Assembly: GCA_018713805.1 (NCBI GenBank)
Contig: DVOF01000089.1
Location: 1-7,435, forward strand
Direction: 5' to 3'
DNA: 7,435 nucleotides
From: Candidatus Aphodoplasma excrementigallinarum
GTDB taxonomy: Bacteria; Bacillota; Clostridia; UBA1381; UMGS1253
The notes under the pieces were generated by a model. It was not told where the DNA came from, did no database searches, and saw nothing but the letters and a program-made list of their open reading frames with translations. This document shows, piece after piece, positions 1 to 5,920 of the stretch. Position 1 is the first letter of the stretch. The number at the start of each line of letters is the position of its first letter. Made by a program: the position numbers and the translations under genes.

Positions 1-1001
1 ATCCAATCCAGGTTGTGTTTAATCTCTTCGGCGCATGGAGCTGTGTCGTGGCGGCGTTGATTGCGAAGAGCTTGTACGGCAGGCGGGCCGGGATTCTTAC
101 CGGCATGGTTATGGCGTTTTTGCCGCTGAACCTGTTGTTTTGCGGCGTACTGAGCAACCAGCATGTAGCAACGAGCCTGTTTTTGACCGGGATTTATTTT
201 CTGATCGCAAACCCGTGCCGTAGGATGCGCTATGGTAAGATATGCAACGTCGGATTGGCGGCCGTCTTCCTCTGCTTATCCCAGCTAATCCGGCCAGAAA
301 TGCTCGTATTTTTGATTGCGGTGGCGTGCTATTGGATTTATACGGAGCTGATTCACAAGCGGAACTGGGCAGAGGTAAAGGAAGGGATAAAACAATTTGT
401 CCTTAAAAATATTGTTTTTTTCGGTATCTATTTTCTTATTCTGTTCAGCGTAAATGGTGTCCTTCTACAAAGCGGGCTGGTCGGCAGCCCAATCACCGAC
501 TCGAACATACCGTATAAGGTTGCAACCGGCCTGAACCAGGAGAGCAAGGGATTGTGGAACGAGCAGGACGCGCGGCTTATGGACGATGAAGAGGCGCTTA
601 AGGCTCTCATCGTTGAGCGCGTGCAGGATGTCCCGCAGGTGATTAGCCTGATGGGGGAAAAGCTGATGTATCAGTTTGGCACCTATAATTATTCGTGGTG
701 CGTAATCGGCGAAACGGGAGAATTTGTCAATCGTTGGTACAGCCCGATGACGACGGACGTCATGCTGGCGTTTCTGCTGCTTGTACTCGTAGAGATTGCA
801 TCTGCCGCCTTCACAAGGGACCGGCGCTCGCTCCTGCTCTACATTACGCTGATCGGGTATTTTCTCGTATTTGCGGTAATCGAGGTACAAAACCGGTATA
901 ACTACGGATTTATCCCAATCTTTCTAATTTTGGCGAGCGGCGGGCTTGTCCGCTTGGTCGACACCGTGAAAACAGTAATCCGGATCCGCAAACGGGCGTA
1001 A
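1..1001 (+). CDS. GT39/PMT-like membrane glycosyltransferase, C-terminal part (5' end outside window)
   Basis: The open frame runs in from the left edge (codons in phase from base 3) and stops with TAA at 999-1001. About 332 residues are visible. The GTG at base 15 is internal, because the frame stays open before it and no ribosome binding site precedes it. The product has about eight hydrophobic segments. An early stretch reads LYGRRAG, then AFLPLNLLFCGVLSNQHVAT, which resembles the post-loop region of GT-C glycosyltransferases of the GT39/ArnT/PMT type; these move a sugar from a polyprenyl-phosphate donor outside the membrane. A soluble loop (about residues 160-235 of the visible part) is followed by more helices and the basic end VIRIRKRA. 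The N-terminal catalytic acidic loop that would confirm the family lies outside the window. It could also be a family member of unknown acceptor. It converges on the MATE gene with a 17-bp gap and no clear terminator. Confidence 0.7.
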   Translation, partial: PIQVVFNLFGAWSCVVAALIAKSLYGRRAGILTGMVMAFLPLNLLFCGVLSNQHVATSLFLTGIYFLIANPCRRMRYGKICNVGLAAVFLCLSQLIRPEMLVFLIAVACYWIYTELIHKRNWAEVKEGIKQFVLKNIVFFGIYFLILFSVNGVLLQSGLVGSPITDSNIPYKVATGLNQESKGLWNEQDARLMDDEEALKALIVERVQDVPQVISLMGEKLMYQFGTYNYSWCVIGETGEFVNRWYSPMTTDVMLAFLLLVLVEIASAAFTRDRRSLLLYITLIGYFLVFAVIEVQNRYNYGFIPIFLILASGGLVRLVDTVKTVIRIRKRA

Positions 1002-1018
1002 ACGTTTAAAACCTGCTT

Positions 1019-2371
1019 TTATTCCTCTACATCTGGCCGCCTTAATTCCGGTCTCACCTTTTTTAGGATAATCAGGGACAGAACGGCAGCAAGGAGCGAT
1101 GTCCCCGCAAAATTCAGCCAGATTCCCGTCAGCCCAAGCGGCCAAAGTATCCCAATCAGGATAACCGGGAATACCAGCGCGGTCGACACCGATATAATAG
1201 AAGCAGGCAGCGGCTTTTCAATTGCCAGCATATAGCTCTGCGTGGCAAAGGACAGCCACCGTGTTATATAGGTGAGGCTGAAGAGCTGCAGCGCCCAGAC
1301 GGAAATGCTGAGAACGTCCGCCCCGGCGTTGGAAACAAACAGCTTCGTGATCTGCTCCGGGAAAAATGCAATCACGAATACTGCCAAAACTGACACCACG
1401 CTGCTCGCGGAAAAGCAGCATTTTTCAATCGCACGTACGCGGGAGTACTTTTGCGCCCCCCAGTTATACCCCACCGCCGGCTGGAGCGAGTCGCACATCC
1501 CGTACAGAAGCGGCTGGATGAACCCGTCTGCAAACATCAGGATACCGTAAACCGAAACAGCCGTCTCCCCGCCCAGGCGCACGAGGATTGCGTTCATTAA
1601 AATCGAGGTGATCCTGCCTGCGATATTGTTTAAAAAATTCGGGCTTCCGCAGGCGACTATCTGCCGTATCATTTTACCGCTGAAATGCGGTTTGCAGAAC
1701 CGGAGCAGCGCCTTCCCACGGAAAAAGGGGATAAATGCGATAAGGGCGCTGATGAACATACCGCTGCAGGTCGCCAATGCGGCGGCCCAAATCCCCCACC
1801 GGAACACGCCGAGGAATAAGAATTCCAGCACTGCGCTCAGCACGGACATAAAAATATTCAAAAACATGCTGCCGCGTATGTATCCGCATATCCGCAGGTA
1901 GTTATCCGCCGCAAATATAATCGTCGTTACCGGGGAACAAAGCGCATATACGCGCAGATACTGTACAGCCAGCTCGGCGAATTCCCCTTGCGCGCCCATC
2001 AAGCGCATCAAAAGCGGGGCTGCCGCAAACATAACGGCGCCAATCAGCAGGCCAAAGCAAACAATCATCAGACAGGCGCAGGTAAAAATATTATTTGCCT
2101 CCTGCCCCTGCTTTTTTCCCAAACTTACGGATATGGGCACGGCCGAGCCAACGCCGACCAGGTCTGCCAGAGAAAAGTTGATAATGACAAACGGCATGGC
2201 GAGGTTGAGCGCTGCAAACGCCGTTTTCCCGATAAACTGCCCGACAAAAACGCCGTCAATCGTCTGATAGAGCGCGGAGGCCAACATGCTGATTGCCCCG
2301 GGAAGAGAAGCAAGAAAGAAAAGCTTCAGCGGCGGCGTTTTTGAAAACAATGCTGTAGAGTTGTTACGCAT
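1019..2371 (-). CDS. MATE family multidrug/cation efflux transporter (MepA-like)
   Basis: 450 residues, the usual length for a MATE antiporter, with about 12 hydrophobic segments in two homologous halves. The first half carries LYQTIDGVFVGQFIG (about 34-48) and GVGSAVPISVSLGKKQGQEAN without its last residue (about 73-92), the typical MATE motif region. The second half carries QPAVGYNWGAQKY, the matching motif of the C-terminal repeat. MATE proteins export cationic drugs, dyes or small organic cations across the cytoplasmic membrane in exchange for sodium ions or protons. The ATG start is supported by GGAAGG five bases upstream. The gene lies downstream of a MarR regulator on the same strand, like the staphylococcal mepR-mepA pair. 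A terminator and a structured RNA sit in between, and no good promoter is visible after them, so expression probably depends on read-through. The substrate is unknown; guanidinium or another cation is an inference from the leader only. Confidence 0.93.
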   Translation of the reverse strand: MRNNSTALFSKTPPLKLFFLASLPGAISMLASALYQTIDGVFVGQFIGKTAFAALNLAMPFVIINFSLADLVGVGSAVPISVSLGKKQGQEANNIFTCACLMIVCFGLLIGAVMFAAAPLLMRLMGAQGEFAELAVQYLRVYALCSPVTTIIFAADNYLRICGYIRGSMFLNIFMSVLSAVLEFLFLGVFRWGIWAAALATCSGMFISALIAFIPFFRGKALLRFCKPHFSGKMIRQIVACGSPNFLNNIAGRITSILMNAILVRLGGETAVSVYGILMFADGFIQPLLYGMCDSLQPAVGYNWGAQKYSRVRAIEKCCFSASSVVSVLAVFVIAFFPEQITKLFVSNAGADVLSISVWALQLFSLTYITRWLSFATQSYMLAIEKPLPASIISVSTALVFPVILIGILWPLGLTGIWLNFAGTSLLAAVLSLIILKKVRPELRRPDVEE

Positions 2372-2422
2372 CTAATCCTTCCTTTCATAAATCTATATGT
2401 AAAAACAAATGCGGTCTGTGCC

Positions 2423-2440
2423 TTATAGTAATTTCTATAA
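2423..2440. promoter_or_regulatory. 18-bp near-perfect palindrome ahead of the MATE gene (candidate operator)
   Basis: TTATAGTAATTTCTATAA is symmetric in 16 of 18 positions (only the 2429/2434 pair mismatches). It lies immediately downstream of the intrinsic terminator, sharing two bases with its U-run, and about 50 bp before the MATE start. Length and symmetry fit a MarR-family dimer site, but the sequence is unlike the inverted repeat in the marR promoter. It could bind another regulator or form a small RNA hairpin in the leader. Confidence 0.35.
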
Positions 2441-2473
2441 AAAGCGCCCGATTATTAAAAAATAACCGGGCGC
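2439..2473 (-). terminator. Intrinsic terminator between marR and the MATE gene
   Basis: On the minus strand a GC-rich stem of 7 bp (GCGCCCG with CGGGCGC, 2444-2450 and 2467-2473), one mismatch and 5 more bp (TTATT with AATAA) close a 4-base loop and are followed by TTTTTAT. There is no T-run on the other side, so it acts on minus-strand transcripts only. It lies 77 bases after the marR stop codon and 66 before the MATE start, so it can end marR transcripts and also gate read-through into the pump gene. Confidence 0.85.
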
Positions 2474-2537
2474 ACCCGACATCTTATCCGGCCGGGGACA
2501 AGCGCGTCCCTGTATTGCGATACACGGCCCTCCGATG
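2467..2537 (-). promoter_or_regulatory. Candidate riboswitch: three-way junction plus antiterminator hairpin upstream of the MATE gene
   Basis: Read on the minus strand, CATC/GATG (2534-2537, 2480-2483) closes a purine-rich internal loop GGAG/GGATAA. Next comes GGCCG/CGGCC (2525-2529, 2490-2494), which holds two abutting hairpins: TGTAT-CGCA-ATACA (2511-2524) and GGGAC-GCGCTT-GTCCC (2495-2510). All stems pair perfectly. Downstream, CGGG-TGCG-CCCG (2467-2478) forms a small hairpin that uses the terminator's 5' arm, so the two are mutually exclusive. Its loop UGCG is fully complementary to the junction loop CGCA, allowing a kissing interaction. This is the layout of a ligand-induced antiterminator. 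Guanidine-IV (mepA motif) riboswitches precede MATE genes in Clostridia and act as transcriptional ON switches; I infer that class from context and cannot confirm its conserved bases from memory. An alternative is a non-sensing structured 3' UTR of marR. Confidence 0.6.
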
Positions 2538-2549
2538 ACAAATTTAAAT

Positions 2550-2993
2550 TCAGTTGACTTTGCTGCGCAGCAGCTCTATATATTTGCCCGTCAAAGACAG
2601 CATACAATCCCTTTCTTCCTCTGTCAGCCCTTGAAAGGCGTCCGTTTCAGCCGCAATCAGGGGGGATATCACCTGCCGCACGAGCTGCCTCCCCTTGCCT
2701 GAAAGAACGATCAGCTTGTTTTTCTGGTTGCCGGAGGCGGGCTTTAGCATAAGAAAACCTTGCTTTTCAAGGTTTTTCAAAGCGGAATTGATCGTCTGCG
2801 GCGGATAGTGCCACGCTTGGCAAAATTCCCTTTGCGTATACGCCTTCCCCTCCTCATACAGGGAGTACATCAGCCATAATGCCGTTGTGGAAATACCATG
2901 CTCCTTCGCATACTGGTGGTAAATATCGTCCAGCTCCTTATAAAGCTGGTTAAACACCGCAAGCGGCCCGGTAATTTGCTTCTTATTCTCCAT
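2550..2993 (-). CDS. MarR-family winged-helix transcriptional regulator
   Basis: 147 residues from the chosen start, typical for MarR repressors, which bind palindromic DNA as dimers and release it when a small phenolic or drug-like ligand binds. The winged helix-turn-helix spans about residues 35-105. The recognition helix region is PPQTINSALKNLEKQGFL (64-81), followed by the beta wing and KNKLIVLSGKGRQL (91-104). Flanking helices at both ends would form the dimer interface. The ATG at 2993 is preferred because GGAGG (2999-3003) lies five bases before it. An in-frame ATG at 3005 would add four residues but has no ribosome binding site and sits only about 17 bases from the predicted transcript start. 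The gene has its own perfect promoter with an inverted repeat in the spacer, suggesting autoregulation, and precedes the MATE gene it probably controls. The effector is unknown. Confidence 0.92.
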   Translation of the reverse strand: MENKKQITGPLAVFNQLYKELDDIYHQYAKEHGISTTALWLMYSLYEEGKAYTQREFCQAWHYPPQTINSALKNLEKQGFLMLKPASGNQKNKLIVLSGKGRQLVRQVISPLIAAETDAFQGLTEEERDCMLSLTGKYIELLRSKVN

Positions 2994-2998
2994 AAGCG

Positions 2999-3003
2999 CC
3001 TCC
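2999..3003 (-). promoter_or_regulatory. Ribosome binding site that fixes the marR start
   Basis: GGAGG on the minus strand, five bases before the ATG at 2993. It overlaps the alternative ATG at 3005, which itself has no Shine-Dalgarno sequence, so initiation at 2993 is favoured. Confidence 0.75.
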
Positions 3004-3008
3004 ATATG

Positions 3009-3049
3009 ATCCGAAAGCAGACAACTCCCATTATAATCCGAAAGCGGAT
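3009..3049. promoter_or_regulatory. Candidate MarR operator: inverted repeat plus a direct-repeat copy
   Basis: ATCCG-AAAG-CGGAT (3036-3049) is a perfect 5-bp inverted repeat filling most of the marR promoter spacer. Ten bases of it, ATCCGAAAGC, recur at 3009-3018, 27 bp away and just downstream of the predicted transcript start, where the second half-site is degenerate. A repressor bound at both places would block the promoter and early transcription, which fits autorepression. That the neighbouring MarR protein is the binder is an inference. Confidence 0.55.
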
Positions 3050-3058
3050 CATTGTCAA
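3030..3058 (-). promoter_or_regulatory. Perfect-consensus sigma-A promoter of marR
   Basis: On the minus strand TTGACA (3053-3058), a 17-bp spacer and TATAAT (3030-3035) match the consensus in all twelve positions. The transcript should start near 3023, giving a leader of about 30 bases. Such a strong promoter usually needs repression, and the spacer contains an inverted repeat. A further small palindrome, ATTGT-AA-ACAAT (3065-3076), lies just upstream of the -35. Confidence 0.88.
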
Positions 3059-3113
3059 GGGAAAATTGTAAACAATCAAAAAGCCTAATAATCGAGATTG
3101 GGGCGTAAGATAC

Positions 3114-3152
3114 AAAAAAGGCCTATGCAAGCCAATCTTGCATAGGCCTTTT
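3114..3152 (-). terminator. Strong intrinsic terminator of the pot operon
   Basis: A perfect 16-bp stem (AAAAGGCCTATGCAAG at 3116-3131 with CTTGCATAGGCCTTTT at 3137-3152) closes a 5-base loop and is followed on the minus strand by six T. It begins 11 bases after the potD stop codon. The A/T flanks are symmetric, with T-rich sequence on the plus side too, so it could also work in the other direction. It insulates marR from pot transcription. Confidence 0.93.
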
Positions 3153-3163
3153 GGCATATTTTT

Positions 3164-4228
3164 TTATTTTGCCTTGATCTGGTTCCAAGCGTCGATGTAG
3201 TCGGTGTTGTCTGCCGGAAGCGTTTCGAAGATTTCACACTTATCGAGCACGTCCTGCGACGGATAGCGTCCGGGATCGTTTTTGATCTCGTCCGGAAGCA
3301 TCTCCCTTGCTGCCGCATTGGTCGTCGAGTAGCCCGTTTCGATTGCGTTTTCCAGCGCAACGTCCGCGTCGAGCATAAAGTTGAGGAACTGCTCCGCAGC
3401 TTCCTTGTTTTGGGAGGTTTTCAGAATGACAAAGGAATCGACCGCAAGGTTGCTCCCCTCCTCTGGGATGACAAAGCGCATGTTCTCCGGCTGTTCCTCC
3501 ACTGCGCGGATACCCTCTCCCGAGTATACCATCGCCATCGCCGCCGTACCGCCGATTACCTTAGCTGGCAGCTCGTCCGTGCCGTAGGCCAGTACGTTCG
3601 GCTTCTGCTCAAGCAGGATGTCGCGTACTTCGGCAATGTGCGCCGGGTCAAGGTCATTCATGGAATAGCCCTGCATCTTCAGCGTCATGCCGATCGTGTC
3701 GCGGATGGAGTCGAGCATGCAGACCTTGCGCGCAAACGCCGGGTCGAACATATCCTTCATACTGGTAAGCTCGCGTCCTGTCTGGTCGATATCGTACAGG
3801 ATACCGACTGTGCCCCACAGGTAGGGCACGCTGTATGTCCCCTCCGGATCGTAGGAAAGATTCGTAAATGAGGGGTCAAGGTTCTTAATGTTCGGCACAT
3901 TGTCATAGTTGATCGGCGCCAGCATATCCTCTTCGATCATTTTTTTGATCATGTAATCGGACGGAACAACAATGTCGTACGAGTCCGAGCCGGAGTTTTT
4001 CACCTTTGCATACATGCTTTCGTTATCGTTAAAGGTGTCGTACTCCACGTGGATGCCAGTTTCCTCTTCAAACTGTTCGAGCAGGCCCGGGGCGATATAT
4101 TCGCCCCAGTTATAGACCCGGAGCGTAACCTTCTCTTCCCCGCCGTCCGACGAGCAGCCTGCCAGAGACGCTACCGCGACGAGCGCCGCACACATAAGAA
4201 CACCAATTTTTTTCAAAGTCTTTTTCAA
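3164..4228 (-). CDS. potD: Spermidine/putrescine ABC transporter, substrate-binding lipoprotein PotD
   Basis: 354 residues. The lipoprotein signal is a basic MKKTLKK, a hydrophobic stretch and the lipobox LAGC with Cys25, so the mature protein is tethered outside the membrane and delivers polyamine to PotBC. Family motifs include RVYNWGEYI (37-45), VVPSDYM (87-93), VPYLWGT (134-140), RDTIG (176-180), VYSGEG (234-239), AVDSFVILK (262-270) and GYSTTNAAA (299-307). Compared from memory with E. coli PotD, the aromatic W41, Y44 and Y92 and acidic D264 of the polyamine site are kept. The Trp two residues before that Asp is Ala262, and another ligand Trp is Tyr235. The TTG start is supported by AAGG at five bases and GGAGA further back. 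It is the last operon gene, separated from potC by a structured gap. Exact polyamine preference cannot be read. Confidence 0.95.
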   Translation of the reverse strand: MKKTLKKIGVLMCAALVAVASLAGCSSDGGEEKVTLRVYNWGEYIAPGLLEQFEEETGIHVEYDTFNDNESMYAKVKNSGSDSYDIVVPSDYMIKKMIEEDMLAPINYDNVPNIKNLDPSFTNLSYDPEGTYSVPYLWGTVGILYDIDQTGRELTSMKDMFDPAFARKVCMLDSIRDTIGMTLKMQGYSMNDLDPAHIAEVRDILLEQKPNVLAYGTDELPAKVIGGTAAMAMVYSGEGIRAVEEQPENMRFVIPEEGSNLAVDSFVILKTSQNKEAAEQFLNFMLDADVALENAIETGYSTTNAAAREMLPDEIKNDPGRYPSQDVLDKCEIFETLPADNTDYIDAWNQIKAK

Positions 4229-4260
4229 TTTTACCTTCTCTCCTTCTTTCTTTTAATAAT

Positions 4261-4308
4261 CTATTGAATGATAGACAGCGGCGCCGCAGCGCCCATGCCC
4301 CTCAATAG
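4261..4308 (-). repeat. Intercistronic inverted repeat between potC and potD
   Basis: CTATTGA (4261-4267) and TCAATAG (4302-4308) are exact inverted repeats, the latter overlapping the potC stop codon. They enclose a GC-rich hairpin, GGCGC-CGCA-GCGCC (4280-4293). No T-run follows on the minus strand, so this is not a classical terminator. It could be a processing or stabilising structure that lets potD mRNA differ in amount from potABC. Confidence 0.5.
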
Positions 4309-5093
4309 TTCGCCTTCTTTTTCTTTTCCTGCCCGCGCGTGCGGAAGTTAATGAGCACCAAAAGCAGGAAAATCACAAGGAACATAATGGTCGACAGCGC
4401 GTTGATCGATGGGTTGTACCGCTTGCTGACCGCCGAATAAATATAGATCGACAGGTTCGTCGCCCCCGCGCCGGAGGTGAAGAAGCTCACGACAAAGTCG
4501 TCGATCGACAGCGTCAGCGCAAACAAAAACCCCGTCACAATCCCCGGAAGGATCTCCGGCAAAATGATTTTCCAGTATGCGTGCAGCGGCGAAGCCCCCA
4601 GGTCGAGCGCCGCCTCGTACATGTTTTTATCAAGCTGCGTCAGCTTTGGCAAAACAGAAATGATCACGTACGGGATACAAAACGTAACGTGCGACAGCAA
4701 CAGCGAATACCGCCCAAGCGGCACGCGCAAAAACACAAACAGCATCAAAAGCGAGATACCCGTAACAATATCAGGGCTGAGCACCGGAAGATACGTCACG
4801 TTCATGACGATATTTTTCGGCGTTTTGCGCATGTTGTGGATGCCAATGGCCGCCAGCGTGCCAATGACGGTGGCGATTACCGCAGAGGAGAGCGCAATGA
4901 CCAACGTTGTTTGCAGCGCCTTCATCATCTGCGAGTCGTTTACCATTTCCGCGTACCACTCAAAGGTGAACCCGCGCCACACGGCCGAGCTGGACTGTGA
5001 GTCGTTGAACGAATAGACCATCAGCACAACGATGGGCGCATACATGAAGACGAATACGAGGAAAACGTAGAATTTTTTCAGCGCATTGCTCAA
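4302..5093 (-). CDS. potC: Spermidine/putrescine ABC transporter permease PotC
   Basis: 263 residues with six predicted membrane helices, the usual size for PotC. It pairs with PotB to form the channel. The EAA loop that contacts the ATPase reads YEAALDLGASPLHAYWKIIL (159-178) and continues into PEILPGI (179-185), with the conserved E160-A-A and G166. The TLSIDDFVVSFFTSG stretch (about 194-208) is characteristic of PotC-type permeases. The start is TTG at 5093, overlapping the potB stop as TTGA, with GGGAGG nine bases upstream, so it is translationally coupled to potB. No in-frame ATG near this position offers a better start. The C-terminus is strongly basic (GQEKKKKANY), consistent with a cytoplasmic tail. 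Confidence 0.95.
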   Translation of the reverse strand: MSNALKKFYVFLVFVFMYAPIVVLMVYSFNDSQSSSAVWRGFTFEWYAEMVNDSQMMKALQTTLVIALSSAVIATVIGTLAAIGIHNMRKTPKNIVMNVTYLPVLSPDIVTGISLLMLFVFLRVPLGRYSLLLSHVTFCIPYVIISVLPKLTQLDKNMYEAALDLGASPLHAYWKIILPEILPGIVTGFLFALTLSIDDFVVSFFTSGAGATNLSIYIYSAVSKRYNPSINALSTIMFLVIFLLLVLINFRTRGQEKKKKANY

Positions 5094-5920
5094 AACAGCC
5101 CACCTCCCTGATTATCCTTCTCATACCGGGACGAAATCACCATCGAAGCGAGGATCAGCACCATCAAAATGATCGACATGGTGGAGCCGAAGTTCCAGTT
5201 GTCGCTGCGCAAAAACTGGTCCTCGATCAAATTGCCCATGAGCTGGATGGTACGCCCGCTCAAAATGTCGGAGATCGCAAACGTCGTGACCGCCGGCATA
5301 AATACCATAGTAATCCCCGAAAGTATCCCGGGCAGGGACATGGGGAAGGTGATCTTAAAAAACACCTTCGTCCGGTTCGCGCCAAGGTCCTGCGCCGCCT
5401 CGATCAGGGAATGGTCCATCTTGACGAGCACGCTGTGGATTGGCAAAATCATAAACGGCAGGAAGTTATACACCATACCGAACACAATGGAATATTCATG
5501 GTATAAAAACTCCACCGGCCCAAGCCCGAAAAACTCCAGCACCGTGTTAATGAGGCCGCCGTTGTCGAGCAAAATCAGCCACGCATAGGTGCGCAAAAGT
5601 AAATTCATCCACATGGGGATGACAAGCAAAAGCAGCAGTAAATTTTTGTTTTTGAAAATCGTCCCGGACAGGAAATACGCCACAGGATACCCGATCAGAA
5701 GGCAGATAATCGTTGCCAGCGCCGCGGTCCAGATCGAGCGCCAAAAGGCCGCCATAAAAATCGGGGAGGTGAAAAACTTTACAAAATTTTCAAGCGAGAA
5801 CACGGCCCCGCCGTCCGGGCCGGGCACCGTCAGGCCGTAATACAGCACCAAAATAAGCGGCGCGATGATAAAAATAATCGACCACACAAGGTAGGGATAG
5901 GCGGTAAACGCACGCTTCAT
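5090..5920 (-). CDS. potB: Spermidine/putrescine ABC transporter permease PotB
   Basis: 276 residues with about six membrane helices (near 8-30, 62-86, 94-117, 144-168, 198-220 and 247-263). It is the partner permease of PotC in the inner-membrane channel. The cytoplasmic EAA loop is IEAAQDLGANRTKVFFKITF (173-192) followed by PMSLPGI, with E174, A175, A176 and G180 in place. The SDILSG segment around residue 217 is also typical of PotB. The ATG overlaps the potA stop as ATGA, and AGGAGG lies seven bases before it inside the potA coding end, so it is coupled to potA. No truncation or frameshift is visible. Confidence 0.95.
   Translation of the reverse strand: MKRAFTAYPYLVWSIIFIIAPLILVLYYGLTVPGPDGGAVFSLENFVKFFTSPIFMAAFWRSIWTAALATIICLLIGYPVAYFLSGTIFKNKNLLLLLLVIPMWMNLLLRTYAWLILLDNGGLINTVLEFFGLGPVEFLYHEYSIVFGMVYNFLPFMILPIHSVLVKMDHSLIEAAQDLGANRTKVFFKITFPMSLPGILSGITMVFMPAVTTFAISDILSGRTIQLMGNLIEDQFLRSDNWNFGSTMSIILMVLILASMVISSRYEKDNQGGGLF

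Noticed and set aside
465..890. Long minus-strand open frame of 141 codons inside the glycosyltransferase gene.
   Set aside because: It is a shadow of the plus-strand gene: no ribosome binding site and low-complexity, domain-free translation.
999..1021. Small AAACGTTT palindrome between the convergent glycosyltransferase and MATE genes, considered as a shared terminator.
   Set aside because: The stem is only 4 AT-rich pairs with no clear T-run, so a terminator is not supported.
2560..2600. Minus-strand TTGACG followed by TATATA near the end of marR, considered as a promoter for the MATE leader.
   Set aside because: The two hexamers are only 6 bp apart, not near 17, and no -10 lies at the right spacing.
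3065..3076. ATTGT-AA-ACAAT palindrome upstream of the marR -35, considered as a regulator site.
   Set aside because: It is short and AT-rich and could easily arise by chance; noted with the promoter but not called as its own feature.
3085..3360. Minus-strand open frame rich in Arg/Thr across the end of potD and its terminator.
   Set aside because: It lies in an alternative frame of potD, runs through a strong terminator and looks like frame-shifted coding composition.
4477..5016. Plus-strand open frame of 179 codons opposite potC.
   Set aside because: It is antisense to a clear permease gene, lacks a start signal and shows no domain.
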